Shown here one piece after another: positions 52,214 through 62,671 of a stretch of 64,000 nt of DNA. The translations under genes were made by a program, and so were the position numbers. The notes beneath the pieces are model-generated. The model was not told the DNA's origin and made no database searches. It worked only from the letters and a program-made list of their open reading frames with translations. The stretch's first letter is position 1, and every line of letters begins with the position of its first letter. This DNA is from Tersicoccus sp. Bi-70. Lineage in GTDB: Bacteria > Actinomycetota > Actinomycetes > Actinomycetales > Micrococcaceae. The DNA lies in assembly GCF_001968825.1 (NCBI RefSeq), contig NZ_MIEU01000002.1, positions 620,001-684,000 on the forward strand, in the 5' to 3' direction.

Positions 52214-53443
52214 ATGCCCAGCGCCCTGCCCCTCGCCGATCCGGCACCCGCCGACGGACGGCTGCCCGCCGCCGTCGCCGACGGTGCCGCGGACCGCACC
52301 TTCAGCCTGTACGTGCACATCCCGTTCTGTGCGGTGCGCTGCGGGTACTGCGACTTCAACACCTACACCGCGACCGAGCTCGGGGGCGGCGGGAGCCAGG
52401 CCGAGTACGCCGCCCACGCCGTCGCCGAGGTGGACCTCGCGGCGTCCGTGCTGGCCGACGCCGGGGTCGGGGACCGACCCGTGCACACCGTGTTCTTCGG
52501 CGGTGGCACCCCAACGCTGCTGCCCGCCGAGGACCTGATCCGCATCCTCGACGCCGCCCGGGCCCACTGGACCTTCGCCGACGACGTCGAGATCACCACC
52601 GAGGCCAACCCGGACTCGGTCACCCCGGAGAGCCTGTCCCGGCTCGCCGCCGCCGGCGTCACCCGCGTCTCCTTCGGCATGCAGTCCGCCGTCCCGCACG
52701 TCCTCGCCGTCCTGGACCGCACGCACAACCCGGCCAACGTGCCGCAGGCGGTGGCGTGGGCGCGCGAGGCCGGGCTCGACGTCAGCCTCGACCTCATCTA
52801 CGGCACGCCGGGGGAGAGCCTGGCGGACTGGGAGCAGTCCCTGGACGCGGCCCTGGCCTGCGAACCGGACCACATCTCGGCGTACGCACTGATCATCGAG
52901 GAGGGCACCCGGCTGGCCGCGCGGATCCGCCGCGGCCAGGTCCCGGACGTCGACGACGACGATCACGCCGCCAAGTACGAGCTCGCCGACGCGCGGCTGC
53001 GCGAGGCGGGGATGGACTGGTACGAGGTGAGCAACTGGGCCCGCGGCGCGGATCACGCCTGCCGGCACAACGTCGCCTACTGGCGCAGCGGTGACTGGTG
53101 GGGCATCGGGCCCGGCGCCCACTCCCACGTCGGCGGCGTGCGCTGGTGGAACGTCAAGCACCCCACCGCCTACGCGTCGCGCCTGGCGGCGGGGGAGTCA
53201 CCGGCCGCCGGCCGGGAGACGCTGGACCCGGACACCCGGCACGTCGAGGACGTCATGCTGCGCACCCGGCTGGCCGAGGGGCTTCCCATCGACTCGCTCG
53301 GCCCGGTCGGCCGCCGTCAGGTGGCGGCGCTGATCGCCGAGGAACTGATCGAACCGGCCGCGGCCTTCAGCGGCACGCTGCGGCTCACGGGGCGGGGACG
53401 GCTGCTGGCGGACGCGGTGGTCCGGCGCCTGCTGGAGGACTGA
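52214..53443 (+). CDS. hemW: Radical SAM heme chaperone HemW
   Basis: A 409-residue radical SAM protein of the HemN/HemW group. The [4Fe-4S] motif is C39-x3-C43-x2-C46 (PFCAVRCGYCDFNTYT), followed by FFGGGTPTLL and EANPDSVT. HemW binds heme and has a C-terminal HemN-C domain; it lacks the N-terminal extension of true coproporphyrinogen oxidase. ATG 52214 starts 30 residues before the fold. Followed by a terminator facing the DUF4870 gene. Confidence 0.94.
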   Translation: MPSALPLADPAPADGRLPAAVADGAADRTFSLYVHIPFCAVRCGYCDFNTYTATELGGGGSQAEYAAHAVAEVDLAASVLADAGVGDRPVHTVFFGGGTPTLLPAEDLIRILDAARAHWTFADDVEITTEANPDSVTPESLSRLAAAGVTRVSFGMQSAVPHVLAVLDRTHNPANVPQAVAWAREAGLDVSLDLIYGTPGESLADWEQSLDAALACEPDHISAYALIIEEGTRLAARIRRGQVPDVDDDDHAAKYELADARLREAGMDWYEVSNWARGADHACRHNVAYWRSGDWWGIGPGAHSHVGGVRWWNVKHPTAYASRLAAGESPAAGRETLDPDTRHVEDVMLRTRLAEGLPIDSLGPVGRRQVAALIAEELIEPAAAFSGTLRLTGRGRLLADAVVRRLLED

Positions 53444-53523
53444 CCCGGCGCGAGGCCGGCGGCGGCGGAGCAGCGCGGTCGGAGCGGCGAAGACGAGGGC
53501 GTGCCGGCCCGGGACGGAGCCTG

Positions 53524-53545
53524 AGGCGGCCGGTACCGGCCGCCT
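53524..53545. terminator. Bidirectional terminator between hemW and the DUF4870 gene
   Basis: A perfect 22-bp palindrome (arms AGGCGGCCGGT and its complement) lies 3 nt from the stop of the convergent gene; as RNA an 8-bp stem with loop GGTACC forms. Confidence 0.65.
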
Positions 53546-53548
53546 GCG

Positions 53549-53971
53549 TCAGTGCCGGACGAGGTGCAGGTTGACCGGGTAGCGGTAGGGCTGGCCGCGG
53601 TTGGCGTGCACGCCGGCGATCACGGAGAACACCGTCACCCCGAGCCAGATCGCGGCCGCGATCAGGGCGAATACCCAGCCGACCACGGGGATCAGGGCGA
53701 GGACGTTGCACACGACGGCGACCACGGTGGGCGGGACGGTGAAGTTGAGGGCCTCGTGCGACTCCTGCGCGGTGAACGGACCGCGCTCCCGGAAGACGAG
53801 GTAGATGACCAGGGAGGGGATGCAGCCGAGGATGCCGCCGAAGTGCGCCATCGTGGCCCACTGCCGGTCCTCGGTCGCCGTCAGCGGCAGGGCGTTGGCG
53901 GGGACGCCGGTGTAGTCGCCTGTGTGGCCGTGGCTGGCACCGGGGCTCTCCGGCCGGGGGGTCTGCGACAC
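53549..53971 (-). CDS. DUF4870 (Tic20-like) membrane protein
   Basis: A 140-residue protein with a short polar head, TEDRQWATMAHFGGILGCIPSLVIYLVFRERGPF, HEALNFTV and three or four membrane helices, the DUF4870 pattern. Function unknown. GTG 53971 follows AGAGAGG; the longer open frame upstream is not supported. A TACACT box at 54058-54053 on the reverse strand gives it a separate promoter with a leader of about 75 nt. Confidence 0.88.
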   Translation of the reverse strand: MSQTPRPESPGASHGHTGDYTGVPANALPLTATEDRQWATMAHFGGILGCIPSLVIYLVFRERGPFTAQESHEALNFTVPPTVVAVVCNVLALIPVVGWVFALIAAAIWLGVTVFSVIAGVHANRGQPYRYPVNLHLVRH

Positions 53972-54052
53972 GACTGCCTCTCTGCGGGCCCTCGACGACG
54001 GCCCACCCGTTCGTTGGCCGGCGCGGCCACGGGGGCTGTCCGCGCCGCGTCC

Positions 54053-54058
54053 AGTGTA
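54053..54058 (-). promoter_or_regulatory. -10 box for the DUF4870 gene
   Basis: TACACT on the reverse strand, predicted start near 54046. Confidence 0.4.
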
Positions 54059-54143
54059 CCGGGCGCGTGGTCCCGCGCCGCGCAGCACCGGCCATGGGGT
54101 AGTCGTCGGGCGCATGCGGGCGCCGGGCGGACGAGGGTGCAGG

Positions 54144-55016
54144 TCAGCCCGTCGCGGTGAGGAAGTCGATGACTTCCTCGACCCGGCCGAGCATGGCCGG
54201 TTCGAGGTCGGTGTAGGTGTGCACGGACCCGAGCAGGCGCTGCCAGCCGCGTGCGACGTCGATCGGGCCGGCGTGCGGCCAGCCAAGTCCGGCGAGGATG
54301 CCCGTCTTCCAGTCCTGGCCGCGCGCGATCACGGGCCACGCGTCGATGCCGAGCACCGCCGGCTTGATCACCTGCCACACGTCCACATAGGGGTGCCCGA
54401 CCACGAGCACGTTCGCCGGCGCACCCGGCACGCGAAGCGCGTCCCGGGCGATCCGGGACTCCTTGCTGCCCGGGACGAGGTGGTCGACCAGCACCCCGAG
54501 CCGACGCTGCGGGCCGGGCGAGAAGTCACGAATCGCCTCGACGAGGTCGTCGATGCCGCCGAGCGGTTCGACGACGATGCCCTCCTCGCGCAGGTCGTCG
54601 CCCCAGACCTTCTCCACCAGCTCGGCGTCGTGCTTGCCCTCGACCCAGATGCGGCTGGCCCGGGCGACCCGGGCCCGGCTCGCGGCGGCTCGTACGGAAC
54701 CGGACGCCGTGCGGGCCGGTGCTGCCGTCGCCGCCGGGCGCGTCGGCGCCACGATCTCGACCGGGTTCCCCTCGAGCAGGAAGCCGTGGCCGAGCGGGAA
54801 GGCGCGGGTGCGTCCTCCGCGACCCTCGAGCACCATGACGATCATCCCGGCGGTCCGTTCGACCCGCAGCAGTTCACCGACCCACCCGCTGGCGCTGTCC
54901 TCGAGCACGAGCCCCCGGCGCGCCTCCACGGCGGCCACGTCCCGCCGGATGCGGCCGGACTGCCGTCCGGTGTTCTCCGTCGTCAGGTCGCGCGGCCCCC
55001 AGCCGTAGTCGTGCAC
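54144..55016 (-). CDS. DUF3097 family protein with TOPRIM-like motif
   Basis: A 290-residue actinobacterial protein of unknown function. An N-terminal beta domain (about 20-90, GLVLEDSASGWVGELLRVE) is followed by RIWVEGKHDAELVEKVWGDDLREEGIVVEPLGGIDDL (about 123-160). The EGKHD start (E126) and the later LVDHLVPGSKESRI (near 175-188) with its acidic residue resemble the metal site of TOPRIM nucleases/primases, an inference. It is divergent from hrcA. A TAGTGT box at 55094-55089 gives its promoter. Confidence 0.88.
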   Translation of the reverse strand: MHDYGWGPRDLTTENTGRQSGRIRRDVAAVEARRGLVLEDSASGWVGELLRVERTAGMIVMVLEGRGGRTRAFPLGHGFLLEGNPVEIVAPTRPAATAAPARTASGSVRAAASRARVARASRIWVEGKHDAELVEKVWGDDLREEGIVVEPLGGIDDLVEAIRDFSPGPQRRLGVLVDHLVPGSKESRIARDALRVPGAPANVLVVGHPYVDVWQVIKPAVLGIDAWPVIARGQDWKTGILAGLGWPHAGPIDVARGWQRLLGSVHTYTDLEPAMLGRVEEVIDFLTATG

Positions 55017-55088
55017 GGATCCTCCTGGCAGCTCCGGTCCGGCGGTCGAGCCTCCGGACGCCGGGCCGGGGCGGCCGCGGGCGCCTCC

Positions 55089-55094
55089 ACACTA
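55089..55094 (-). promoter_or_regulatory. -10 box for the DUF3097 gene
   Basis: TAGTGT on the reverse strand, predicted start near 55082, about 66 nt before the ATG. Confidence 0.4.
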
Positions 55095-55112
55095 GCAACG
55101 GGGTCGGCGTAC

Positions 55113-55144
55113 TAGACTTGGCACTTGAGCATCCCGAGTGCTAA
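55113..55144 (+). promoter_or_regulatory. hrcA promoter with CIRCE operator
   Basis: TAGACT (-10) at 55113-55118 runs into TTGGCACTT-N9-GAGTGCTAA at 55118-55144, which matches the CIRCE consensus with two changes, both in the left arm. The operator covers the predicted transcription start, so HrcA should repress hrcA-dnaJ until heat stress. Confidence 0.85.
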
Positions 55145-55228
55145 CCCTCCGGTGCCGGCCCGCGGGCCGGGAACGGCGTCCGGCCGGAGCGCAGGAGGAC
55201 CGTCGAGACCGCCACAGGAGGTGCGGCA

Positions 55229-56275
55229 GTGAGCGATTCGCGGCGATTGAACGTGCTGCGCGCGATCGTGGAGGACTACGTCCAGTTCCGGGAGCCCGTG
55301 GGCTCGCGTGCGCTGGTGGACCGGCACCGGCTCGGCGTCTCCTCGGCGACGATCCGCAACGACATGGCGGTGCTCGAGGAGGAGGGCCTCATCGTCGCCC
55401 CGCACACGAGCGCGGGCCGCGTGCCCACCGATGCGGGCTACCGGTTGTTCGTCGACCGGATCTCCGACGTCAAGCCGCTCTCCCCGGCCGAGCGCCGCGC
55501 CATCCAGACCCTGCTGGACGAGGCGAACGATCTCGACGACGTGATGGAGAAGACGGCCCGGCTGCTGGCGCAGCTGACCCACCAGGTCGCCCTCATCCAG
55601 TACCCGACGATCGGCAGCGCGCGGGTCCGCCACCTCGACGTGGTCGCCCTCGCCGAGGACCGTGCCCTCGTCGTGCTCATCACGAGCAACGGTCACGTCG
55701 AGCAGCGAGTGGTGCCCCTCGGGGCGCCCGCGACCGTCGAGGACCTCTCGGACGCACGGGCCCGGCTGCTCGGACTGATCGACGCGCGCCCGCTCACCGA
55801 GGTGCCGACGCTGCTCGGCCGGTTGCGCTCGTCCGGCGTCGACGCCGAGACGGGGGAGCGCAGCGGTGACGCCGGGCCGGACACGCTGCTGCTCGACCGG
55901 CTGGCCGCCGCCGTCGTCTCCCTCGTCGGCTTCGCCGGCCAGGACCGCATCGTGATGGCCGGGACCGCGAATCTCGCCCGCGCCACCCGGGACTTCCCGC
56001 TGACCATCCTGCCGGTGCTGGAGGCGCTGGAGGAACAGGTCGTGATGCTCCGGTTGTTGTCGGAGATGGGACAGGACGAGGCGGGCGTGACCGTGCGGAT
56101 CGGTCACGAGAACCCGTACGAGCCGCTCAGCGAGGCCTCGGTCATCGCGTCCGGCTACGGGCCGGCCGCTGCGTCCCGGCTCGGGGTCGTCGGCCCCACC
56201 CGGATGGACTATCCGACCTCCATGGCCGCCGTGCGCGCGGTGGCCCGCTATCTCTCCCGCATCCTCGCGGGCTGA
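55229..56275 (+). CDS. hrcA: Heat-inducible transcription repressor HrcA
   Basis: A 348-residue repressor that binds CIRCE and depends on GroE for folding. The winged-helix domain (about 1-75) contains VGSRALVDRHRLGVSSATIRNDMAVLEEEGLI, followed by the GAF-like dimerisation region and the C-terminal RMDYPTSMAAVRAVARYLSRIL. GTG 55229 follows AGGAGGTG. First gene before dnaJ (68 nt gap). Confidence 0.97.
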   Translation: MSDSRRLNVLRAIVEDYVQFREPVGSRALVDRHRLGVSSATIRNDMAVLEEEGLIVAPHTSAGRVPTDAGYRLFVDRISDVKPLSPAERRAIQTLLDEANDLDDVMEKTARLLAQLTHQVALIQYPTIGSARVRHLDVVALAEDRALVVLITSNGHVEQRVVPLGAPATVEDLSDARARLLGLIDARPLTEVPTLLGRLRSSGVDAETGERSGDAGPDTLLLDRLAAAVVSLVGFAGQDRIVMAGTANLARATRDFPLTILPVLEALEEQVVMLRLLSEMGQDEAGVTVRIGHENPYEPLSEASVIASGYGPAAASRLGVVGPTRMDYPTSMAAVRAVARYLSRILAG

Positions 56276-56342
56276 CGCTCGCCGTCGGAGCGCACGCTGC
56301 GCTCGTCGGCGCCACCGAACGAAGTGAATGTGAAAGGACGTT

Positions 56343-57482
56343 GTGGCCAGTCATTACGAGGTCCTGGGTGTGTCCCGGGACGCCACCGGCGAAGAGATCA
56401 AGAAGGCGTACCGCAAGCTCGCCCGCAAGCTGCACCCCGACGTGAACCCCGGGGACGAGGCCGCCGACGAGTTCAAGAAGGTCAGCCACGCGTACGAGGT
56501 GCTCAGCGACCCGCAGAAGCGGCAGATCTACGACACCACCGGCAACGAGAACGGCAGCGCCAACGGCTTCGGCGGCGGCGGGTACGGCGGCGCCGGCTTC
56601 GGCGGGTTCCAGGACATCTTCGACACGTTCTTCGGCGGCGCGGGTGCCGGTGCGGCCGGTCCCGCGTCGCGGATGCGGCGCGGCCAGGACGCCCTGATCT
56701 CCGTGGGTGTGAGCCTGAAGGACGCGGTGTTCGGCACCAACACGTCCATCGAGCTCGAGACGGCGGTCGTGTGCGAGCGCTGCTCGGGCTCGTGCTGCGA
56801 GCCCGGGACGTCCCCGCAGACGTGTGACATCTGCCGCGGCACCGGCCAGATCCAGCGCGCGGTGCGGTCCATCCTCGGGCAGGTCATGACGACGGCGCCG
56901 TGCCCCACGTGCCAGGGGTTCGGCACCGTGATCCGCAATCCCTGCAACGAGTGCGCCGGCCAGGGCCGGGTGCGCAGCCGTCGCAGCCTCACGCTCAAGG
57001 TCCCGGCCGGCGTCGCGACCGGCACCCGCATCCAGCTGAGCGGTCAGGGCGAGGCCGGCGTCGCCGGCGGTCCGCAGGGCGACCTGTACGTCGAGATCCA
57101 GGTGGCGAAGGACCCGGCCTACGTGCGCGACGGCGACGATCTGCACGCCACGCTGCAGCTGCCGATGACGGCGGCCGCGCTCGGCACCGTGCTCGACTTC
57201 GAGACCTTCGACGGCGCCCAGCCCGTGCGCATCGCGGCGGGCAGCCAGTCCGGTGAGGTGATCACGCTCAAGGGGCTCGGGGTCACGCACCTGCGCTCGG
57301 GTGGCCGCGGTGACGTGCGCATCCACCTGCACGTGGAGACGCCGACGCGACTGGACGACGAGCAGGAGGAGCTGCTCCGCCGGCTCGCCGGCCTACGGCA
57401 CGAGGAGAAGCCCGCCGCGAAGCCGGCGACGGCCGGCAGCGGCGTCTTCTCCCGGCTGCGGGAGCGCTTCGGCGGGCTCTGA
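56343..57482 (+). CDS. dnaJ: Molecular chaperone DnaJ (DnaJ2 type)
   Basis: A 379-residue Hsp40 co-chaperone. J domain with HPD at residues 31-33, a Gly/Phe-rich region (70-105), four zinc-binding pairs (C144/C147, C161/C164, C187/C190, C201/C204) and the C-terminal substrate domains. The first zinc repeat ends GSC instead of GxG. GTG 56343 follows GAAAGGA. The linkage to hrcA is typical of the second dnaJ of actinobacteria, separate from dnaK-grpE-dnaJ1. Confidence 0.96.
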   Translation: MASHYEVLGVSRDATGEEIKKAYRKLARKLHPDVNPGDEAADEFKKVSHAYEVLSDPQKRQIYDTTGNENGSANGFGGGGYGGAGFGGFQDIFDTFFGGAGAGAAGPASRMRRGQDALISVGVSLKDAVFGTNTSIELETAVVCERCSGSCCEPGTSPQTCDICRGTGQIQRAVRSILGQVMTTAPCPTCQGFGTVIRNPCNECAGQGRVRSRRSLTLKVPAGVATGTRIQLSGQGEAGVAGGPQGDLYVEIQVAKDPAYVRDGDDLHATLQLPMTAAALGTVLDFETFDGAQPVRIAAGSQSGEVITLKGLGVTHLRSGGRGDVRIHLHVETPTRLDDEQEELLRRLAGLRHEEKPAAKPATAGSGVFSRLRERFGGL

Positions 57483-57557
57483 GCCGACCGCCCGCACCCT
57501 GACGCCAGGACCACCTGATCCCGTGACCCCGCCGACCGAGAATGAGGCCGATCGACC

Positions 57558-58334
57558 ATGAGCGCCCCGGTGTTCTACCCGGCTGCCGACCTCACCGCGG
57601 TCCGGGCCGGTGACCGGCTGCGGCTGGACGGGCCGGAGGGCCGGCACGCGGCGACCGTGCGCCGGATCGGGTCGGGGGAGACGATCGAGGTGTGCGACGG
57701 GAACGGCCGCCGTCTGACCTGCGTCGTCATCGGCACCGCCAGGGACGCCCTGGAGCTGAGCGTGCGCTCGGTCGTGGTCGAACCCGCGCCCGCGCCCGTC
57801 ATCGAACTGGTCCAGGCTCTCGCCAAACAGGACCGCGACCTGCAGGCCGTCGAGACGGCCACCGAGCTCGGCGTCGACGTCGTGGTGCCCTGGCAGGCGG
57901 ACCGGTCGATCGTGCGCTGGAAGGCCGAACGCGCGTCGAAGGCCGCCGCCAAGTGGGAGAGCGTGCTCCGCGCCGCGGCTCAGCAGTCCCGGCGCGCGCG
58001 GATCCCCGCGCTGGCCGAGCTGACCGGCACCCGCACCCTGGCCGCCCGGATCGCGGCCGGCACGCGGGACGGCAGCCTCGCCGCCATCGTCCTGCACGAG
58101 GACGCGGCGACACCGCTGAGCGCAGTGCTCGCCGAGATCGCCGCACCCGGCCCGGACCGGGTGCTGCTCATCGTCGGACCCGAGGGGGGCATCGGCCCGG
58201 ACGAGCTGGCCGCCCTGACCGCGGCCGGCGCCCGCACCGCGGTGCTGGGGCCGCACGTCCTGCGCTCGTCCACAGCCGGCCCCGCCGCTCTCGCCCTCGC
58301 GTCCGTGCAGCTGGGCCGCTGGTCCACCACCTGA
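57558..58334 (+). CDS. rsmE: 16S rRNA (uracil-1498-N3)-methyltransferase
   Basis: A 258-residue SPOUT methyltransferase that modifies U1498 of 16S rRNA. A PUA-like N-terminal domain (1-75) is followed by the knotted SAM-binding domain with ALAKQDRDLQAVETATELGVDVVVPW, VGPEGGIGPDEL and LGPHVLRSSTAG. ATG 57558 is 75 nt after dnaJ; the hrcA-dnaJ-rsmE order is conserved in actinobacteria. Confidence 0.96.
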   Translation: MSAPVFYPAADLTAVRAGDRLRLDGPEGRHAATVRRIGSGETIEVCDGNGRRLTCVVIGTARDALELSVRSVVVEPAPAPVIELVQALAKQDRDLQAVETATELGVDVVVPWQADRSIVRWKAERASKAAAKWESVLRAAAQQSRRARIPALAELTGTRTLAARIAAGTRDGSLAAIVLHEDAATPLSAVLAEIAAPGPDRVLLIVGPEGGIGPDELAALTAAGARTAVLGPHVLRSSTAGPAALALASVQLGRWSTT

Positions 58335-58365
58335 CACCACCCGCTGGACACCGACCGGTGGGGCA

Positions 58366-59349
58366 TCAGCGCATCGTGAAGGTCTTGCTGTCCGCCCACC
58401 GCTGCGATCCGCCGTCGCCGGGCTCGAAGAACGTGACCCGGTAGTTGCCGGGCGGGAGTTTCTCCTCCAGGGAGAACGTGCCGCCGTTGGCGCTGTCGCT
58501 CTGCAGTGGAGACGTTCCGGTGCGGTACCGCCGGTAGCCGTCCTTGCCGTCGTCGGTCGCCCGGCCGATCTCCCAGCTGATGCGGTGCACGACGCTGGTG
58601 ACGCGGCCGGCCGCGCGGACCGTCGAACCGGTCACCACGGTCCCGTCCTGCGGATCGATCACCCACACCGGCGCGGCCCGCTCGGGCTGCCGGCTTATCG
58701 GCTCGCCCAGCGTGATCTGCCCGAACGCCCGGTACTGCGTGTGGCCGTCGACGAGGATGATCACCCGGCTCTGCTGGTCCGTCGGGATCAGGCCGGCGTT
58801 GGCCGCGGCCCCGGTCGCGGTGTACACGAGCTGCTGGATGGCCAGCTCCGCCTCCTCCGGGCCGAGCTGGGCGCCGAACGCGTCCGAGGAGACGTCGACG
58901 GTCACGGTGTTGTTGTCCCCGATCGCCGAGCCGACGCGGGACGCCGGTCGCCACGGCGTGTCGTAGTCGGGGTCCAGCGGCCGCGCCGACATCATCGCGG
59001 AGACCGCGGTGGAGACCGAGTCGCCCGCGGCCGGCAGCAGGCGGTACTCGCGGAACAGGTAGGTGCCGTCGCTCGTGCCGCCCAGCCAGTAGACCGGGAC
59101 CTGCGAGGTGCTGGCGAACGACTCGGCGGCCCCCGTCGGCTGGCTCAGGTCCTCCGCCACGCCTCCGTCTGCACCGGCCTCGGCGGTGGGGCGCGGGGTC
59201 GAGATGGCGGTGCAGGCCGAGAGCACCGGCGCCAGCAGGACGAGGGCGAGGAACGTGCCGATCACGGCGCGGATCGAGAGGTGCCGGCGGAAGCGTCGGC
59301 GTGTCTCCAGGCGCGCGGGGAGCATCGGCGGGTTGCGGTGTCGCAGCAC
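58366..59349 (-). CDS. Lipoprotein with GerMN and Gmad2 domains
   Basis: A 327-residue predicted lipoprotein: basic head, hydrophobic helix and lipobox LSAC (C46, in LLAPVLSACTAIS). A GerMN domain (about 75-200, VPVYWLGGTSDGTYLFREYR, VDVSSDAF, VDGHTQYRAFGQITLGEPISR) and a C-terminal Ig-like Gmad2 domain (about 215-325, PVWVIDPQDGTVVTGSTVRAAGRV) follow. These domains are named from spore-germination proteins but also occur in non-sporulating actinobacteria, e.g. LpqB. GTG 59349 is chosen because AGGAGGT lies 10 nt before it; ATG 59325 is an alternative. Confidence 0.88.
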   Translation of the reverse strand: MLRHRNPPMLPARLETRRRFRRHLSIRAVIGTFLALVLLAPVLSACTAISTPRPTAEAGADGGVAEDLSQPTGAAESFASTSQVPVYWLGGTSDGTYLFREYRLLPAAGDSVSTAVSAMMSARPLDPDYDTPWRPASRVGSAIGDNNTVTVDVSSDAFGAQLGPEEAELAIQQLVYTATGAAANAGLIPTDQQSRVIILVDGHTQYRAFGQITLGEPISRQPERAAPVWVIDPQDGTVVTGSTVRAAGRVTSVVHRISWEIGRATDDGKDGYRRYRTGTSPLQSDSANGGTFSLEEKLPPGNYRVTFFEPGDGGSQRWADSKTFTMR

Positions 59350-59476
59350 GATCGCAGCCACCTCCTGTCGTCCACGGTCCCCGCAGCATGATCTGCACCG
59401 ATGCGGCGGAATCCACCGAGCGCGAACGCGGGCCGTACGCACCCCGTTCCCCAGTCTGGCACGGAGGCCCGTGCCG

Positions 59477-59482
59477 TAGAAT
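59477..59482 (+). promoter_or_regulatory. -10 box for the phoH-ybeY-corC-era operon
   Basis: TAGAAT predicts a start near 59489. An in-frame ATG begins at 59488, so a leaderless start is possible (see phoH). Confidence 0.5.
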
Positions 59483-59631
59483 CGAGCATGCCGGGACCCG
59501 CGCGTCCGGTGCGCCGGAGCAGTGGACGGCGGACCCGCCGGGACCGGCGGCGGACCCGATCGACACCGCGGTCCGCCCCGAACGCCCATCCCATCCGTGA
59601 GGAGCGACGGCAGGCCACCTCGGCCGCACCC

Positions 59632-60786
59632 ATGAGCGAGTTCACCGCACCCGCAGTCACCAGCCCCGCCGGCCCCGAGTCGCGCACCATCGACTTCGAT
59701 TCCCCGGAGCAGATGGTCCAGGCGCTCGGCGCCCAGGACGAGGCCCTGCGCATCATCGAGAGCACCTACCCCAGCCTCAACCTGACCGTGCGGGATCACT
59801 CCGTGCAGGTCAGCGGCCCGGATCCGGCCGCCGTCACCCGCGCCGCCGAGGTGCTGGCCGAGGTCAAGGACATGGCCGCCGCGCACACCGTGATGTCGGC
59901 GCAGACCCTGCGCCAGCTGATGAGCATGCTCGAGACCGCCGGCGAGGCGCGTCCCGCCCAGGTGCTCACGCAGAACATCCTCTCCAGCCGCGGCCGGACC
60001 ATCCGCCCGAAGACGCTGAACCAGAAGCTGTACGTCGACGCGATCGACGCGAACACCGTGATCTTCGGGATCGGCCCGGCCGGTACCGGCAAGACGTATC
60101 TGGCCATGGCCAAGGCGGTCCAGGCGCTGCAGAACCGCGAGGTCAACCGGATCATCCTGACCCGCCCGGCCGTCGAGGCGGGGGAGCGGCTCGGCTACTT
60201 GCCCGGCACGCTGAGCGACAAGATCGACCCGTACCTGCGCCCGCTCTACGACGCGTTGCACGACATGATGGATCCCGACTCGATCCCGCGGTTGATGGCG
60301 GCCGGGACCATCGAGGTCGCGCCCCTGGCCTACATGCGCGGCCGTACGCTCAACGACGCGTTCATCATCCTGGACGAGGCGCAGAACACGACGCCGGAGC
60401 AGATGAAGATGTTCCTGACGCGGCTCGGGTTCGGCTCGCGCATCGTCGTCACCGGCGACGTGACCCAGGTGGACCTGCCGCAGGGCACCCAGTCGGGGCT
60501 GCGCGTCGTCCGGGAGATCCTCGACGGGATCGACGACGTCGCGTTCACCACCCTGGACGCCACCGACGTCGTGCGGCACCGCCTCGTCGGCGACATCGTC
60601 ACCGCCTACAGCCGCTGGGACGAGCGGCAGCGCCGTGACGACGAGCGCGGGCGGGAGCGACGGGAGCACCGCCGCCACGAGGAGCGGGCGCGCGGCGAGC
60701 GCCGGAGCACCGACCGGCCGCGCGCGGACCAACCCGTGCACGACGAGGTCACCGAGCAGGACGAGCCGCGGGAGTCCGCGTCGTGA
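59632..60786 (+). CDS. phoH: PhoH-family ATPase (YbeZ)
   Basis: A 384-residue P-loop NTPase, probably an RNA-associated ATPase working with YbeY in ribosome and RNA quality control. An N-terminal KH-like region (about 20-110) precedes Walker A GPAGTGKT (148-155) and Walker B FIILDEAQ (D248, E249). ATG 59632 is taken as start but lacks a ribosome binding site; in-frame ATG 59488, 5 nt after TAGAAT, would add 48 Arg-rich residues. The last ~55 residues are a very charged Arg/Glu tail. GTGA overlap with ybeY. Confidence 0.94.
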   Translation: MSEFTAPAVTSPAGPESRTIDFDSPEQMVQALGAQDEALRIIESTYPSLNLTVRDHSVQVSGPDPAAVTRAAEVLAEVKDMAAAHTVMSAQTLRQLMSMLETAGEARPAQVLTQNILSSRGRTIRPKTLNQKLYVDAIDANTVIFGIGPAGTGKTYLAMAKAVQALQNREVNRIILTRPAVEAGERLGYLPGTLSDKIDPYLRPLYDALHDMMDPDSIPRLMAAGTIEVAPLAYMRGRTLNDAFIILDEAQNTTPEQMKMFLTRLGFGSRIVVTGDVTQVDLPQGTQSGLRVVREILDGIDDVAFTTLDATDVVRHRLVGDIVTAYSRWDERQRRDDERGRERREHRRHEERARGERRSTDRPRADQPVHDEVTEQDEPRESAS

Positions 60787-61252
60787 GCATCGAGATCTCC
60801 AACGAATCGGCCCGGGCCGCCGACGAGGACGCCGTCCTCGCCCTCGCCCGCCACCTGTTCGACCGGCTGTACCTGCACCCGCAGACGGAGCTGTCCATCG
60901 TCCTCGTGGACGAGGAGGCGATGGCGTCCCTGCACCAGCAGTGGATGGACGAGCCGGGTGCGACGGACGTCATGTCCTTCCCGATGGACGAGCTGCGGCC
61001 CGGCAGCGAGGACGCGCCGTCCGCCGAGGGTCTGCTCGGGGACATCGTGGTCTGCCCGCAGGTCGCCGCGCGGCAGGCGGCGCGCGGCGGCCACAGCGTC
61101 GACGACGAGATCCTCCTGCTGGTCACGCACGGCGTCCTGCACCTGCTGGGGTACGACCACGAGGAGCCGGACGAGAAGGCGGAGATGTTCGCCCTGCAGC
61201 GCGCGCTCCTGACCGAGTACCTCGGCCGACCCTCCCCGCGGGAGACCGACTC

Positions 61253-61256
<4 letters not shown>
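60783..61256 (+). CDS. ybeY: Endoribonuclease YbeY
   Basis: A 157-residue zinc endoribonuclease for 16S 3'-end maturation and ribosome quality control. The zinc ligands H116, H120 and H126 are in THGVLHLLGYDH; TDVMSFPMDE is the other conserved segment. GTG 60783 overlaps phoH, and its stop overlaps corC by 4 nt. Confidence 0.97.
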
Positions 61257-62667
<1,411 letters not shown>

Positions 62668-62671
<4 letters not shown>

